Shown here: positions 47,940-61,412 of the stretch, in pieces
Layout: the number at the start of each line of letters is the position of its first letter
Numbering within the stretch: the first letter of the stretch is position 1
From: Ophioderma brevispina
Taxonomy: Eukaryota; Echinodermata; Ophiuroidea; Amphilepidida; Ophiodermatidae
Assembly: GCA_023653785.1 (NCBI GenBank)
Contig: JAMKCH010010254.1
Location: forward strand, 1-64,000
Length of the DNA: 64,000 bases
Reading direction: 5' to 3'
The notes under the pieces: model-generated
What the model was told of the DNA's origin: nothing
Databases searched by the model: none
What the model saw: the letters and a program-made list of their open reading frames with translations, nothing else
Translations under genes and position numbers: made by a program

Positions 47940-49447
47940 CGCCAGGTGTCGTTATCGAGGATGAACACTCGACTTGGACGGTAGTCTTATCTTTAGTTCA
48001 ATGGTCATCAGGGTGCAATGCTTGGACCTTTGCCTTTTCTTGTTTAGATCAACAACTTACTTCAAACCATACGGTCTTAATTCCTGCTTTTTGCCGATGA
48101 TTTTGTGTTTCATAAACAGTTAACAGATCACTTATCAATTTGGCATAACCAACTCTGAGAAACCTTAACACACTTCAACATTAAAATATATTCTATCAAA
48201 ATCCCACATTTGAGTGAAGACATATACTAGAGAGACCAAATGGCTTACTAACCTAGGATTGGAAGTTTAAACCATGTGTCTTGGTCAATGGTCAATGACA
48301 TAATTTCTATCACATTATCAGCAAACAGCAAGGTATACATTTCGTCGCCCACATCACATACTGTCTTATCTGACGAAATGCCGTTTTCGAGAAAATCGCA
48401 ATTGAAATTCTACCGGGAGATTTCATGTTGGTACTAAGGAATTAAACATTACAATTTACTTTTTAATTTTGCATTATGAAGAAAACATTTTGAAGTTTAA
48501 GTTTTAACCTTGCTGAGTTGTGAAAGTGCAATTATATTCCTGATATAAAGCTACAAAGTCATAAGTCTGTATGTGAAACGCAAAAAAGTCGTATTTTAAC
48601 ATACGACGCTAATTTCACCGTTATATTTCAATGCGTTCAGATAGATCTCTATTTGAAACCCTAAATTTTCACGCACGAGGCAGATACGACGCACATAGAT
48701 GTGTATGTGAAAAACGTAAACAGCTTGTTTTACGAACAGCGTTAATTATACTCCTATTGGAATTACGTATTGGAAAGACAGTATGTGAAATCGCGATATG
48801 CAGATTTGAGCTTAATGATCAAAATTCTTAATTAATATCTCACTAATTAGGTCACTTTCACGATTGTAACTTTATGCATGTATAGACCATAACATTATAT
48901 GTACATATGCAAAATATCTCATCAAAAGTAAAAAAATGTCAGATTAGACAGTATGTGAGGTGGGCGACGATTTGTATTTGTGTACCATGCTCATATGGTC
49001 CTTATTGGTCCCCACGCCGTCCATGCTTGTTCCACTCAGTGGGACTTTTACAAGATTAAAATGGTGCAGCATCTAGCAGCGTCATTTATAATTAATGACT
49101 ACGAAAGATCTGATAGTGTTCAAGACATCTTCAAGGAATTAGATTGGTGTTCTTTAAAAGAGCGTAGAAGAGCCAACAGGTTAACGATATTGTACAAGCC
49201 TAGACAGAGTATCCTGTTCCCACCGGTCGACGACCTCCTTCTGTCGTTCCAATGTCCTACTGGGCACTTTCACCAGAAATCAAACAATAGCAACAAATAA
49301 GGACTGCTACAAGCATTTATTTAGGTTGAAAACAATAAAAGACTAGAGCAAGTGGCTACCCTATCACCTAACAACAATCAATGATCCAAAAACATCCAAG
49401 CAACAAGCATTTGACCACTTCAAGCGACATCAATAAATAAATAGAAT
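47940..49447 (+). pseudogene. Degraded LINE reverse transcriptase and C-terminus, split by a MITE
   Basis: Plus-strand motifs appear in the correct order. VVIEDEHSTWTVVLS (about 47948) is followed, after a slip, by AMLGPLPFLV, a stop and INNL (VPQGSVLGPLLF..INDL region). The catalytic box LLFADDF lies at 48084-48104, then an FNIK.. segment. NHVSWSMVND..ITLSANSK leads up to the inserted MITE. Beyond it come HACSTQWDFYKIKMVQ, the segment starting HLAASFI, SVQDIFKELDWCSLKERRR and NRLTILYK. This is the CR1-like order of RT followed by the VQ..AA.F....Y..SV...L.W..L..RR block. Stops and frameshifts make it inactive. A tail with aataaataaata lies at about 49430-49445. Confidence 0.93.
48343..48969. 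mobile_element. 627-bp DNA element inserted in the LINE
   Basis: Terminal inverted repeats cgtcgcccacatcacatact (left) and the complement of cgtcgcccacctcacatact (right) extend about 33 bp. ATTT occurs at 48339-48342 and 48970-48973 and may be the target duplication. Removing the insert rejoins LINE sequence. The words gtatgtga recur internally near 48569, 48703, 48781 and 48951, like subterminal transposase-binding repeats. No transposase frame is seen. Confidence 0.92.
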
Positions 49448-49449
49448 CT

Positions 49450-52400
49450 GCATCTGCACGTATTTCCTGTCCGTCTGGCTTCACCCGGAGCGTACGGTAG
49501 CATATATCTATAGAAAGAGATTAGATATCTTTGCGATTTCTTTTTACTTTGAAAGGTTAATTTCGAAAACAACATGCTTGGAAGCTTAAAAAACGACTAA
49601 TATTATATTTAGTCAATATAAGAATTGAAATGGTTAAACACTTGCATTATGTATCCCACGACTTTTAAGGTTTCATGTGTCAAAGAAGAATTGTTTGAAG
49701 AAAATTTAATGAAAACATTTAGGGATATCGAAAAACGACTACGTTACTTCGTAAGCCCACCATCATCAGTGAATGCACGAAATGTGAATACGTACAACCT
49801 ACAGGCTCACAATGGGATGCGGTATTAATACACGTTAGTGTATGAATCTGAGCATTGTGCATCTAACAACGGAAGAGGAATAAATCAATCAATAAATGAA
49901 TGGTGACATTAAGCATATACTAAACTACATGTCAGATTTTGGCCTCTGTCATTACTGATGAAAATGAGTTACTATGGTACTCCATCATTTAAACTACCTC
50001 AGTCATAATAGTATGATAATATCGTCCACGAATAGCATCCATCCGTCCCTTAAATTTTTCAATTTTTATTAAAAATGAAGTCAGATTCTTCTCTGGCAAA
50101 GATTTGTACATGAACTATTTTTGCTTATTTTGGAAGGAATATTATTTGCGCAGAATTTGGAAGGTTGCAGAATGAGCAATTTATCTACAACTGATTGACA
50201 AGTAAATTTTCATCAAAATACCTAAAACTTTTTTGACTAACCTAAAAATCCTTATATTGTTGATTTTATTACCTCAACTGCCGATTATTTAAAATTTATT
50301 GAAAATGCAGCATTCTGATTGGTCGGCTTATTGTCCATTATTCTGCAAATGCATTTCCTTTTTTTAAATTCAAGCTTTTTTAGGTAGTATCAACTATGGG
50401 CTCATAATGTATACTCGACCAGAAAATAATTAATTAAACTAAAGAGAGTTTTACCGACATCGGAACCAATATTCGCACTTAAATGATACTGCAACTGTGC
50501 AACATCTTTAATTTCTTAATTAGACGTAGGAGTCCAGGGATCAAAAGATTCTTGTTTGCTACGTTGTTTCATTCAAACATCCTCTTTCAAAGTAACTTAC
50601 TTACTCATATTGCGTATATTAACCCTCGACGTCCTCCGCCATTTTGTAACAACACACCCTATTAATTTGGTTCCACAGGATAGCTAGTGGTTCATCTTTC
50701 CATTGGTATCAAAATAAGTACAACATTTATGACGTAATAATTACGCCATACGTTAAGGAAAATATCCAAAAGAAGCCCAAATCCGCATGAAAATAAGGTA
50801 TTTCTAACTTGTTTGGTGAAAAATTGAATTTTCCCCTATTTTACACTGTGTGTCTATGGAAATTGACAGATTTGCTGACATGTGAACTTTAAGCCTAGCC
50901 TTGCGTCAGAATGTTGGTACTCATTTTAGTATCAATGGAATGAGGAGGATCATAGCTATCTATTAGTATCAAAATCAAGTATCTGTGACATTTCTGCATC
51001 GTACTAGGCGTGTTGGTACCTCTCTCATTATCCATCACTTTGGGATCGCATTGTACCCAGTAGGTATTTGTTTTTGTATGAAAAGGAGCGTAAAATGTCA
51101 ATTGACAATTGCATTGAAAGTTTGGCACAAGAAAGAGATGCAAACAAGAGTAGAAGGGGTTGTAACTATCCCTCCCCTTCTGTAGACAAAGGTTAAGGAT
51201 TCTAATTATACTGTTAATCTTGCATACATGCGGTTCTATGTTGGATTTTCAAGCTCTTCCGCTAAGCTATTTGAGAATTGCTCCGTCCAAGGTGCTATTT
51301 AAGTGTCAGAGAATGTATCTTAAGAAACAAAGTTCAATATTTTATTCTCCAGCTTTTCTAGAAGAAATTATTTGTTCCTTTCAGCGCATAAACATTAGAT
51401 CACTTAATGAAAAAAGAGAGGGATTCAACGCTCAAAAGAATCAGGTAACCTTTGAAAAACTTTAACTTTTGGTTATTTTGTTAATATTGTGTACTTTTGC
51501 ACGATTAATATTAATATTTAGCTTGCAGTGCCATTTTAAATACCGGTATGTATAAGACGTACAGTACAATTTCGACGACTTGCAATTTTCTAAATTTCAG
51601 AGAAGATTTTGCAGATATATAAAATACTCAAGGGACAAAGGCAAAAAAATATGGACGAAAAAAAGCACAATGTAATTCAGGGAATAGAGTGAAATATATC
51701 GATTTTTTTTAAACAAGTTTAAGATCATCATTTCAGGATCCACATGATTTTCTGTGCACTTTGTCCCAAATGTGTCTAGTTCATCAAAAGCTTTCGATTT
51801 TTATTTTTTTGCAATATGATTGTTTAATCTTGCCGAAAAGTTTCAGAAAGGAAAAGTGTATTTCAATTAGGTGTTAGTTATAACGATAATTATGTATTAG
51901 GCCAGTAGCCAGGAATTTTAAGAGAGGGGTGAAACTTTCTTTAAAAATTCTGAACAGAGGGGTTGATAATGAATACTACGCTACAGGTGTTAGTCGGGCC
52001 ATTGCATCGCCAGTAACTGTAGGCAATGTGTACGCCTTTTCAACTCTTATCCGTGTACCGTTTTAACACGTTTCGTATTTTTTAGCATTTATACAGAAAT
52101 GCTGACCTTCACACCACCTGGCTAAGCAGCTGATATAAAAATACCGAGCATTCAAAGGGTTAACGAAAGAATAAAAGCTAAGGGGCAAGTCTGGCCGAAT
52201 AAGATCTTACCGAATAAGTTACGGTGAACCCGAAAAATAAATGTTACTAGAATTTTTCTTCTCGGCTTTTGGGATCATTACATTGATACGCAAGGACATC
52301 TTGTCCCAATAAATGACCTTTAATACACTCCAGGGGCGTTTTGCGTTTTACTGGTTTTAGGACCCCTGATGAATTGAACTAACCTTCAAAATGTTTGGTA

Positions 52401-54834
52401 TTCAATTTTCATCCTAATACACTGTACTCAATACAGTTAGACCCCTGTTGTCAGTACAACTCCAATATGTCAAGTTTCTCATGTGAACGCGGTTCAAGAC
52501 TATACAACGCGATTTTGTTTACTAATTTGACCTAAGATGACCCCTTTCGGGAAAAATGCATTCTATTCGCCTTTATAACAAATAATTAAAAGACAAAACA
52601 GTAAAATTAATATTGTTATTGTATGTTAAAGTCATGATATTGACTACTTAGACGTGTGGCAAGTCTGAAAAATTTATGAATTTGATTGTAAGAAAACGTA
52701 AGAAAATGAGATGGTTTGCCCTTTGTCAAGAGAGCAAATATATATTTTGTGTTCCCTGTTAGTCTAAATAAAGGGTTACTCGACACTGCTATTGAAAATG
52801 TTCGTTTTTGTATTTTTTTAATAAAAAAACATTTTGGAATATGGATTACATTATGGCGGTTATAATTCACCACTTATGGATATTACTATACACATTAATG
52901 TCGACTGTCTGTGCTAAAGCAGTCAGAAGGACATGCAATGCGCTGACTATACTAGATATTGGCACAGAAATATTCCAGGCAAATGGATAGAAGAATTCGC
53001 CTGCTAGTTATGCTAACTAGTTAACGCCATCTAGTCGATAAAAACTTAATTGTCACTATGTACAGTTATTTGCCTTCCGGTACGCTGGAAGTGCGCGGTG
53101 GCAAATTCGTAAGTACACGAACGCATACCATCTAGAAAAAAGGGTACTAAAGCATAAAAGTACATTCACATTAAGGCACTAGCAAAGCTTATTGCATTTG
53201 AATAGGCATAATTACCTAGATAATCGTAAGGCAAAGGAAATCTTATTTGCAGTGGATTGTTATTCAACCTCGGTGTGTTCGCAGTGGATGGTATCATATT
53301 TTGTTACTTAATACTTGGAATTCTGAGTGTTCAAATTATGCCTTAGTGGCCCTTAGGTGAGTAGTCAGTCATGCGTTACGTTTTCTGGTTTATCGTATTT
53401 AATAATCTGCATAGTTGAAAGGCATAACTAAGAATAGGACGGGGAAGGCTTCTTGCACCGCGACCTTGGAGAAATAGGGGCAAAACTGAAGAAAGCAAGA
53501 TTGCCACCGGATCTCTGAAGGTTATACACCACTGACTTGGCCGTAACTTTCTTGCATGGCATCTGGAAAACTGCTTTAAAATGTCAGAAAACCCACCTGT
53601 AATATGAGGAAAGTAATGTAATTCCATGAATTAGATGGGAAGACCGTACCGACTATTGAGTATTTCGTACTGGGCATTTCGATGTACTTTAAGTTTAGTG
53701 ATTCATAAGAATATTTCTGTACTTTGCTTGTACTTGCGGTAATATTTTTGTATTTCCTTAGTATGACGTAACATGCATAACGTTACCAGTTTTCTCATAG
53801 TTACTATGTGCGAGTGAGTCAGTGGGGTTTAATCCACAAACACACATTAGTAAGATGAGGGTTAATCTCCGTTCAAACCAAACATGGTGGCAATGGTTCT
53901 TTAATGGGCATACGAGGTTCAGGAAAGAGAAATATAAGACACTGTACCATTTAAAAAACACACGTAAATGTGATGACATGGTTATATATGGATTCAGAAA
54001 TGAGAAGCCAAATCCATCTAGAGATATTTTGAGATCCAATGTAAGTCAACGTGATTCTTGATTGTTCACGATAAGCGATCAAAGATTTCAAATATTTAGA
54101 TCATCATCCAACTAATGCTTCAACGAAAATAGAAGTGTATTTACGAAACTTGGTGAGAGTGATCCTCTAAAAGGGTGTTTCCTTGAGGTCGTGTATATAG
54201 GAGGATTTTGTAGTTTCCGTGTCTCTATTAAAACTTGTTCGGGGTAGAATTTGGTGGTTATCCTTTTGGTACCCTTTCACAATATTTTTAAGACCAAAAA
54301 CTAGCTAAAATTAACTAGAATGGCTAAATTGGTAATTTTAATTTGGGTCCAAATTAATCGAATTCCTCAATGGTTCAATGTCAAAGAATGTTTACTCTCT
54401 GAAATATCGTCATGCAAAATATCGTTGTTTTATCTACTCAAATATTTTACGGCATTAAATATATATGGTAAATGTCATTCTTATGTTTCCTATTTTGGTA
54501 AAAGGAGGAATTTCTTGTTGTAAGTCTCGGGGTGTAATATGATTGGCATTGTACTTCATTTTGAGATATTGTGAATAACACCAAAAATTAATTGGTTTTG
54601 ACCCGTAGCTAAAAATTGGTCTAACAGAAAACCCTTCTTGTCCCCTATATGAAATTATTACTCAAAGTCTTCTATGCTTCAGAGCACCTTTTTGTTTTGT
54701 TTTTGTTAAAGAACCTCTCAGTTCTGTACAGCTGAAAACTGTTCTTCAAAGCCCCAACATCTTTATAGAACCAGAAAGGATTCTGTATAGAGGACAAACA
54801 GCTCAATGTTGAACCTTTAGTTCACACTGTAAAC
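49450..54834. other. 5.4-kb stretch with no recognised gene
   Basis: Short frames only. The phrase ggtatcaaaat recurs near 50704 and in the 50925-50995 segment. That segment resembles block D near 38985-39045 (gtatcaatg...agctatc.a.tggtatcaaaatcaa), which suggests a dispersed old repeat. Nothing supports an exon. Confidence 0.5.
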
Positions 54835-55010
54835 ATTTTTTATCCTTTACACTGTTCTCGTGTCTAGTCCCGAGAGGAAGGGAAGGGGTAACGGGATAGA
54901 AGGTAAAGATGGAACATCTTGGGCGGGACTCGAACCAGGGACCCCCAGTCCCATCACCAGAGATGGCAAGCCACGAGGGTGTCGCTGGCCCGGCCATCGA
55001 CGTCATCGCA
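54835..55010 (-). mobile_element. Probable tRNA-derived SINE
   Basis: On the minus strand, box B ggttcgagtcc is flanked by gggtccct on the left and cgccc on the right. A box A candidate gtggcttgcc lies about 35 bases upstream. The 3' part is pyrimidine-rich and ends in gataaaaaatg, a short A-rich tail. The clover-leaf is not convincing, so this is a SINE or tRNA-like relic. Confidence 0.5.
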
Positions 55011-58000
55011 TCTTTTTGGACTTAATGCATTGTCTAACCATAAGCTCAGTGAGTTTTGGCTGTGTTAGGGTTAAGGATAGACATTCATCACCTGCAAACT
55101 TTTCAAAGCATAACCATCTTAAACATCTAAATTGTATTTGAAGTGTTTTACTTGTGATCCAACTGTTATACCATGAAACTTGTTCATAAATTTCTTATTA
55201 GCTCATTGAAATTTTAGGCCCAGGAAGTTTCCTTTCGATGTTATGAACAAAAACGTCTTCATATGTGGTCGACCATATTTATATATTTACACACTGTCCT
55301 ATGGGCCAATTTGGTTAATTTTTTTTTTTTGTTTCTACTATCCAAACGACTGGAACTGACCCTTGCCTTGTTTTTTAGGGGGGGGAATTGCCCCTAGATC
55401 TAACAAGAAGAATAACGCTACCTCCTTTTTCTTGCGGTGATCCTCTAGGGACGTTAGGGATATATTAATGTATGGTTATTATTCAGTCATATTCCCTGTC
55501 TCATGCTAAACATCATGAAGTATCTATGGTGAATTAAGTTGAAGGTCAAGGTAACTCTAGCATCACTTTCCCACCTGCATGACCAGTTTATAAATGGGTT
55601 GTCTCAAAACAAGGTTAACGGCAACCCAGCGGAATGACCTAAGAGCTCTATGGTGGCGCTCTATGGCCTCCATTATCATGCCAATAGTTTATTTTGGCGA
55701 TACTCCTCCTGTTTAGACAGTCATGAAACAAACTAAAAATGTGAAAAGGGAAATAAATGACGGTCATGTCAGGTAAATAGAGAGATAAATTTTACCAGCA
55801 TCCAAGCTAGCTATGATTACCTTATGTTTTCTTGAGCTCTTTTAACGGGTGTTTGTGTCTGTTTTGCTTTTATCGTCGTTTAATGAAATGAGAGAAACCC
55901 ATTTATATTGCTGAAATCACTAAAGGTCCATGGCCCCATCGCTAAAGGCCTCGTCCCCGGAACCCGATATATTTTACCGGAAGTGGTAAAACTGTTGGTG
56001 TCTAAAGAAAGGAAGCATCATTTGATTCATTTAACTGACATCTTAAGGCTAAAAGATATATGATTTGGATGTTATGAGCAAAAAGGTGTCTCACTTTGGT
56101 CGATCAATATTAATTTTACACAGTATTCTATGAGAGCTTAAAAAGTCGCGTTTTAGCTCTCACATCAAAACGGATTTAAATATCGGCGCGAAACTTTAGA
56201 GATGTGGTATCGGGTTTAAAATAATTTAATCAAGATGAAACCGTTATATAATTAAATCGAGTCATTTCCCTTTAATCAGAATTCAGTTCCCAATTACTCT
56301 GTCCATTGAGACAAACTATGCACTTTCAGTGCAATAGTTGTGTTGACTTTGAAAACAAAAACCATAAAAATATTTAATGAACAAAATTCATCTTAATTTC
56401 ACGACTAAATATTGCTGCTGCTATTGTACCAGCAGTTTATAGAGGAAACACAGACAGATCGCATTTGTTTTTCTGATGAATGTTGGGCTACAATACTCAT
56501 GATATTCACTATTGCTCACTCTATACCGAATACGCAAATCGCACATAGAAAATACGCAGAAATACGCCATTGAGAACACGTTACACTTATTCAAGTCGAA
56601 TCGTGCTTATATTACGTTGACTTCACACTAGGACTAAAATAACATCCAAGACCCCATTTAATAATTTGTTCACCGAATATTCCATTAAATACTTCACCAT
56701 CTTCATGGTCTTGGGAATATCGCATTAATGCAATATCTGGTTGTTGAACAAATATAAACAAATATTTCAACAAAAGGCATTTCAGGATATTCTGAAATCG
56801 ATACAGGCGGAAAAAGTTGATGGTACAGAGGCGTACGAGTAAATGGGCCATGACATGTAAACATCTGATAGTGAAATTGTGCTGAACTATTTTTAATGGA
56901 GCTATATAACAGTGCGATTAAAATATCACTCATTCTTCTGGTTAGACGGCATTTTCATTTCAAATTTTTTACTTAATCTAGCCCGGGGCAGAATCTCCAT
57001 GAATTATGACTTTTTCCTAATGTATGTCCGAACCGTAGTTTATGAAAAAACAATGCACTCAATATCGGGGCTAGATTCTCACGCGAGATAGTTATAGTAA
57101 TGTGTAACAATGCTTGCGGTATACTAGGTTTAATAAGAAAACATCGTCCACTTGATTAAATGGCATAAGCTTGTGTATAAAAAAACAGTCTGCTAAGGAG
57201 TTTTTGATTTATTTCCTCACCCGGCTTTAAAACACTGGATGCGCCGAGCACAGTATGGCACCCTTGAGATAAAGTTAATTCAGAGTATGCGAAGCAAAAC
57301 ATTCATGAGCTTTATTGTAAACGTGCAGGGTACGGTACGGTACCTGTATGTTAATTCAACGAATTACTGATATACTGATCGACCAAAGCATTGATCCTCC
57401 CCCATTATTCAATACAATTCGTGTATAACCTAAGCTTTGAGTTTTATTTATAAGTGGGCATATTGTCTAAAATTGTTGAACAGATGATCTCAGGCAAGAT
57501 ACGTGACTACCCCCTGGAAATTTGCTCAGGTGCGCTAAAATGGCCAAAAGCTTTTCGTAAAACTTCCGGGTATCATTTTCCTAAGCTTTCCGGAACTTAT
57601 GGCAAAACAAATGAAGGTTGCACCTTCACCGGGATGGAAGGGATGCCATCAAAGTCGAAGGGTGGGGGCGGTGGGGGGGGGGTGAAGGAAGGGTTTGAGG
57701 TGGCCACCCAAGAATATTTCATGGTACATTTTTCAAAAAATATTACGCACAGTAGGCCTATAATTCTATGTTTAATACAATTTAGTCAATTGCGTCTTAG
57801 AGCTGAAACCGCATGAAAAACCGAAATTCCTATATTTAGAGCAAAATTCGATTTGCGCTATTTTCGTGGAAAATGCCAATAATTTTGACGACTCTCGGAC
57901 TTGATGACGTCTTTGTAACGCCATACTAGGTAGCTCTCCACTGGTGTCAAAATTATAAGCATCGGGTTCTTTATACTACTCCAGGGCCCTGTAACCGTGT

Positions 58001-58065
58001 TACAAAAAAGGATTGTAAGACAAGGGTTAATGACAATATTGATTATTTTTAAATATACTACACTG

Positions 58066-58132
58066 TTAAAAAAATTAAAAAAATTAAAAAAATTAAAAAA
58101 ATTAAAAAAATTAAAAAAATTAAAAAAATTAA
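58066..58132. repeat. (TTAAAAAAA)n microsatellite
   Basis: About seven units of a 9-bp repeat occupy the place where block D copy 1 has about 125 bp of ordinary sequence (about 39145-39250). The array therefore accompanies a deletion in copy 2. Confidence 0.95.
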
Positions 58133-58589
58133 TTTGGGGACATTTTTTTATTTTGGCTCATGTTTTATGAAGCTAGTAATGGTATAGCCAAACCCATGCA
58201 AGTGTTAAAGGATCCAGGCCCGATCGCTAATAGCCTCCGTTCACAGAACCCCAGATTGTACCGGAAGTGGTCAAAAATTTTGGTCATCAGAAGAAAGTGG
58301 CATATTAGGGAATCTATGGGGCCAGGTTTTACAAAATCCCTCAAACAACTCGTCACGTCAACCTGGATGAAACTTTGACAGATGGCGTTTTGGGGTGAAG
58401 GCCTTTTAATCAAGATGAAAAAAATTTGTATATTAATAACGGGCCATTTTGTAAGATCTGAATTGAAAGCCAGAACTGGGTAAAATGGTTGATTTGCAGG
58501 AAACATATGTCATAGAAAACTAAAAGACAGTCACAACGCGACGTGCGGCCAAGAAAGGAAAGCAGACCTGGTTCGATCGATCACAGCTG

Positions 58590-58850
58590 TGCTTGTATGT
58601 TTGTATTGTCGTATTGAGCTAGTAGCGCTCGTATTGCTCGTATTGCTCTTAGTGCTCTTATTGTTAGTGTGGTGCTAGTGTCGCTATTGTTGTTTTCTTC
58701 GGTTATTTTTTCTTTTCTTCTTCCTTTATTGTTATGTTGTTTTATTGTTATCTGGTTAGTGTTGTTGTTTTGTTCTTGTTGTTATTGTTCTTCTTGTTCG
58801 TGTTCTTGCGTTCTTTTCTTGTTGGTGTTGCTGTGCAATGCTGCTTGCTT
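58590..58850. repeat. T/G-rich low-complexity tract, D' counterpart
   Basis: Repeated attgttgtt, tcgtattgct and gttcttgtt words. Equivalent to 39780-39985 but with different internal word order, as expected for a slippage-prone tract. Confidence 0.8.
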
Positions 58851-58949
58851 GACTATTAGAGATGTTGTTGCTATTCCTGTCATGGTGTGAAACGTTTCCG
58901 TGCACTAACTCATCTCGTGAAGTTAGAACTCAGTAGCCTATTTCAAAAT

Positions 58950-58976
58950 CCCCCCCCCCCCCCCCCCCCCCCCCCC
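58950..58976. repeat. Poly-C run of 27
   Basis: Block D copy 1 has a single C at this point (tttcaaatcaatatggc), while copy 2 has 27. It is either an expansion or a base-calling or assembly artefact. Confidence 0.97.
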
Positions 58977-59607
58977 AATATGGCTTGTATATTCTAACAA
59001 TCAGAGACACTTCCGCTAGGAAGAAGACAAGCATCACCCAACTAATACTATAGGATGTAACCAATCTTTTCTACGACCCAACCCCCTACAGCTGAAAACG
59101 TTTAGCTTATTAATTGTTTAGGGAAAACCACCTCGATCGGAGCGAAGGCTCTAATGGACTTATCTTCTGAGTAGGGTTGCTATTATCAGAAAATCCACGT
59201 CGTCGGAACACCCGGTTGAAACAAGCCCAATCACGAAATTAATGAATGTACAACGCAGCAAACCTATTAAATAATAAACAACCAAATTTTAATTTGGGCG
59301 CCCTTATGAGGAAGATTTTTTTCTTTAGGGTACATACGCTGATACTTTAATGTTATAGAAAACTCTGTGAGAACATTGGCTTATATGATACCTTTTCGTA
59401 AGACACCAAAATCATTTTTTAGAAAATACTAGGAATGTCAACATCCCAATGTTTTGAGAAATGACTGTCTTGTTTCAGTTCATCAGATGAAATGTTTACA
59501 GCACTGAAAATCTACTTTAAACAAGTGAACTAAATAGGATGCTCCGGTGAAGAAAATAATGCAATTTCATGATCTGCAAATAGATTGCATTGTAATCTTC
59601 ATAGATC

Positions 59608-60152
59608 ACATTGGGGAAATAAGAGACATTGGCACATTGAAAAAATGCGCCTCACGATTTTTCAAAATCGCTATTTTTGCATGGATTGTACAGGCTTTTT
59701 ATATACAGACTCCCTCACCCGAAATGATTAAACCAAATCCAGCGTCCTTATGGTAAACGAACGATTTTATACTTAGCTCGCCGGCGACGTTAATCAACCG
59801 ACGACGAAATGGCGTTTTAACACCAAACACGCACGCCGGAGCAGTTTGCCATGCTATAACACACTGTTTGATCGTGTCCTATCACCTTTGTTGGATTTTC
59901 ATATCAGTGAGTCCGAGTCAAAATATTCATGTAAGACACATTTGGTGCTTAAAGTTACTGGAAACTTAAAAGTTAACCTAAAATTTACCTGGCTGTCCTT
60001 TATCCTCATAATCAATGTCCCTATCCGTTTGGGAGAATTTTATTTTTTATGTGTAAAATTATATTCTGTTATTCCTATGGCCTAACCGACTCATTTGAGA
60101 GCAAATTGAAGAAATTCAAACATATTTTGAAAATGGTGTCAATTGCTCGCGC
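59608..60152. mobile_element. 545-bp element present only in D'
   Basis: Copy 1 near 40710-40728 runs on without it. The left end includes agagacattggcac and the right end complements to agcgcgagcaattgacacc, so the ends are imperfect inverted repeats. It is homologous to both halves of 17230-18160. A 69-codon frame inside shows no known motif. Confidence 0.8.
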
Positions 60153-60711
60153 TTTAAATCACATTTAAGTGGAAAATGTGTGCGGTTAATCTATTCTCTT
60201 CTCCCTATTTGAAAGCGCTAAGCCCCCACAGCCCGCCCCTCCGGCAACACATCAGCGAGTTCAACATAGGTGAGACAATTCAACCTCTTTTCCCATTAAC
60301 TATGTCAACTGTGTACTAGTGTTTACCTTACAGATGACATCGAGGAAGAATCGTTTTTTTATGTTTCTTCCAGTGTCTTGTTCAGCTTCATAAATGGCAG
60401 TGTAATAACGAGAGGTGCACGAAGCTAAAGTGTGAATTCTTGCACAGATCCAACGCAGAAAAAATACTACAGAAGACTTACCGATTTAATGTAAAATTTA
60501 CAACAAATTTTTGTCAGCACATCCTCCGGATAGTACGATTACCTGAGATTAAGTTAATGTTGACACAAGTAGTAAATTTGACAATTTTTGACTAATTATA
60601 TGAGGTTCTGTGCTTCCAATTGTAATGTGATTGTGTTCCGTGTGTATGGAATAGATGTTATACTTATAACCAACAATTTGATTAGAGTGCAGTGCGTAAT
60701 CACAGTAAAGG

Positions 60712-61035
60712 GAATGTCTAAGTCATAATGCATGGGAATGTTTTTTATTCCTAATCTTCATAGTTATCAATGAGACCCGCTGAATTCATAATGAGTGGTT
60801 TCAAGGGATGTTTCGTGGTCATCGTCTTCCTACATAGCAATGTGGAACTACTAATGGCACAAGGGATGGAATTGGCTTGGTCATATCTTCCTAACTATGA
60901 TGTATGATCCATTAATGTCTAATGAAATGGGAATGTTTTGTGTCATATCGTCAATATAATTAGGAACCTGCTGAATGCCCTAATGCATGGACTGTTTCGT
61001 GTTCATAAATCTTCCCTAAATATCGTGTAGGGCTT
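60712..61035. repeat. Minisatellite, about five degenerate 65-bp units
   Basis: Expanded and scrambled counterpart of 41242-41405. Units share ggaatgtttt, gtcatat.gtc, atcaatg and cc.ctgaat. Confidence 0.8.
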
Positions 61036-61373
61036 ATAAAAGTTCATACATTTTAGAAAGCAAAATTTGGGTGACGGTCATGCTAGTCAAAGAAACAAGG
61101 GACTTTTAATATATTTCTTTAGTTCAACTTTTTTTTAATTTCATATCCTTTTTTTACAATTAGCTCGATTTATGCTAAAAAGGTATCGGTATTAAAATCC
61201 GTTCGTACTGTGCTTCACTATAGTGCAGTACTCTGACTGCATGAGCCTAACAAAAGTACCTTTACATGCTCTATGTTTTCATTTACTGGGCAACGCTACG
61301 CAGTATCGCAACGAAGTAAAAAAAATTGCGTACTGCCCCTAACTGCATCTTGGCATGTGGCGCAATATCGCTG

Positions 61374-61412
61374 TTTTTTTTTGTTTTTTTTTTTTTTTTG
61401 TGTGTTGTTTTT
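61374..61412. repeat. Poly-T rich run
   Basis: T-rich stretch with g interruptions. It marks the deletion of most of the 41646-42027 MITE in copy 2. Confidence 0.85.

Noticed and set aside
48631..48831. 66-codon frame inside the 48343-48969 element as a transposase
   Set aside because: No DDE or DNA-binding motif and far too short; the element is non-autonomous.
57454..57816. 120-codon plus-strand frame with a glycine run
   Set aside because: The glycine run comes from a poly-G stretch, and the D copy does not keep the frame.
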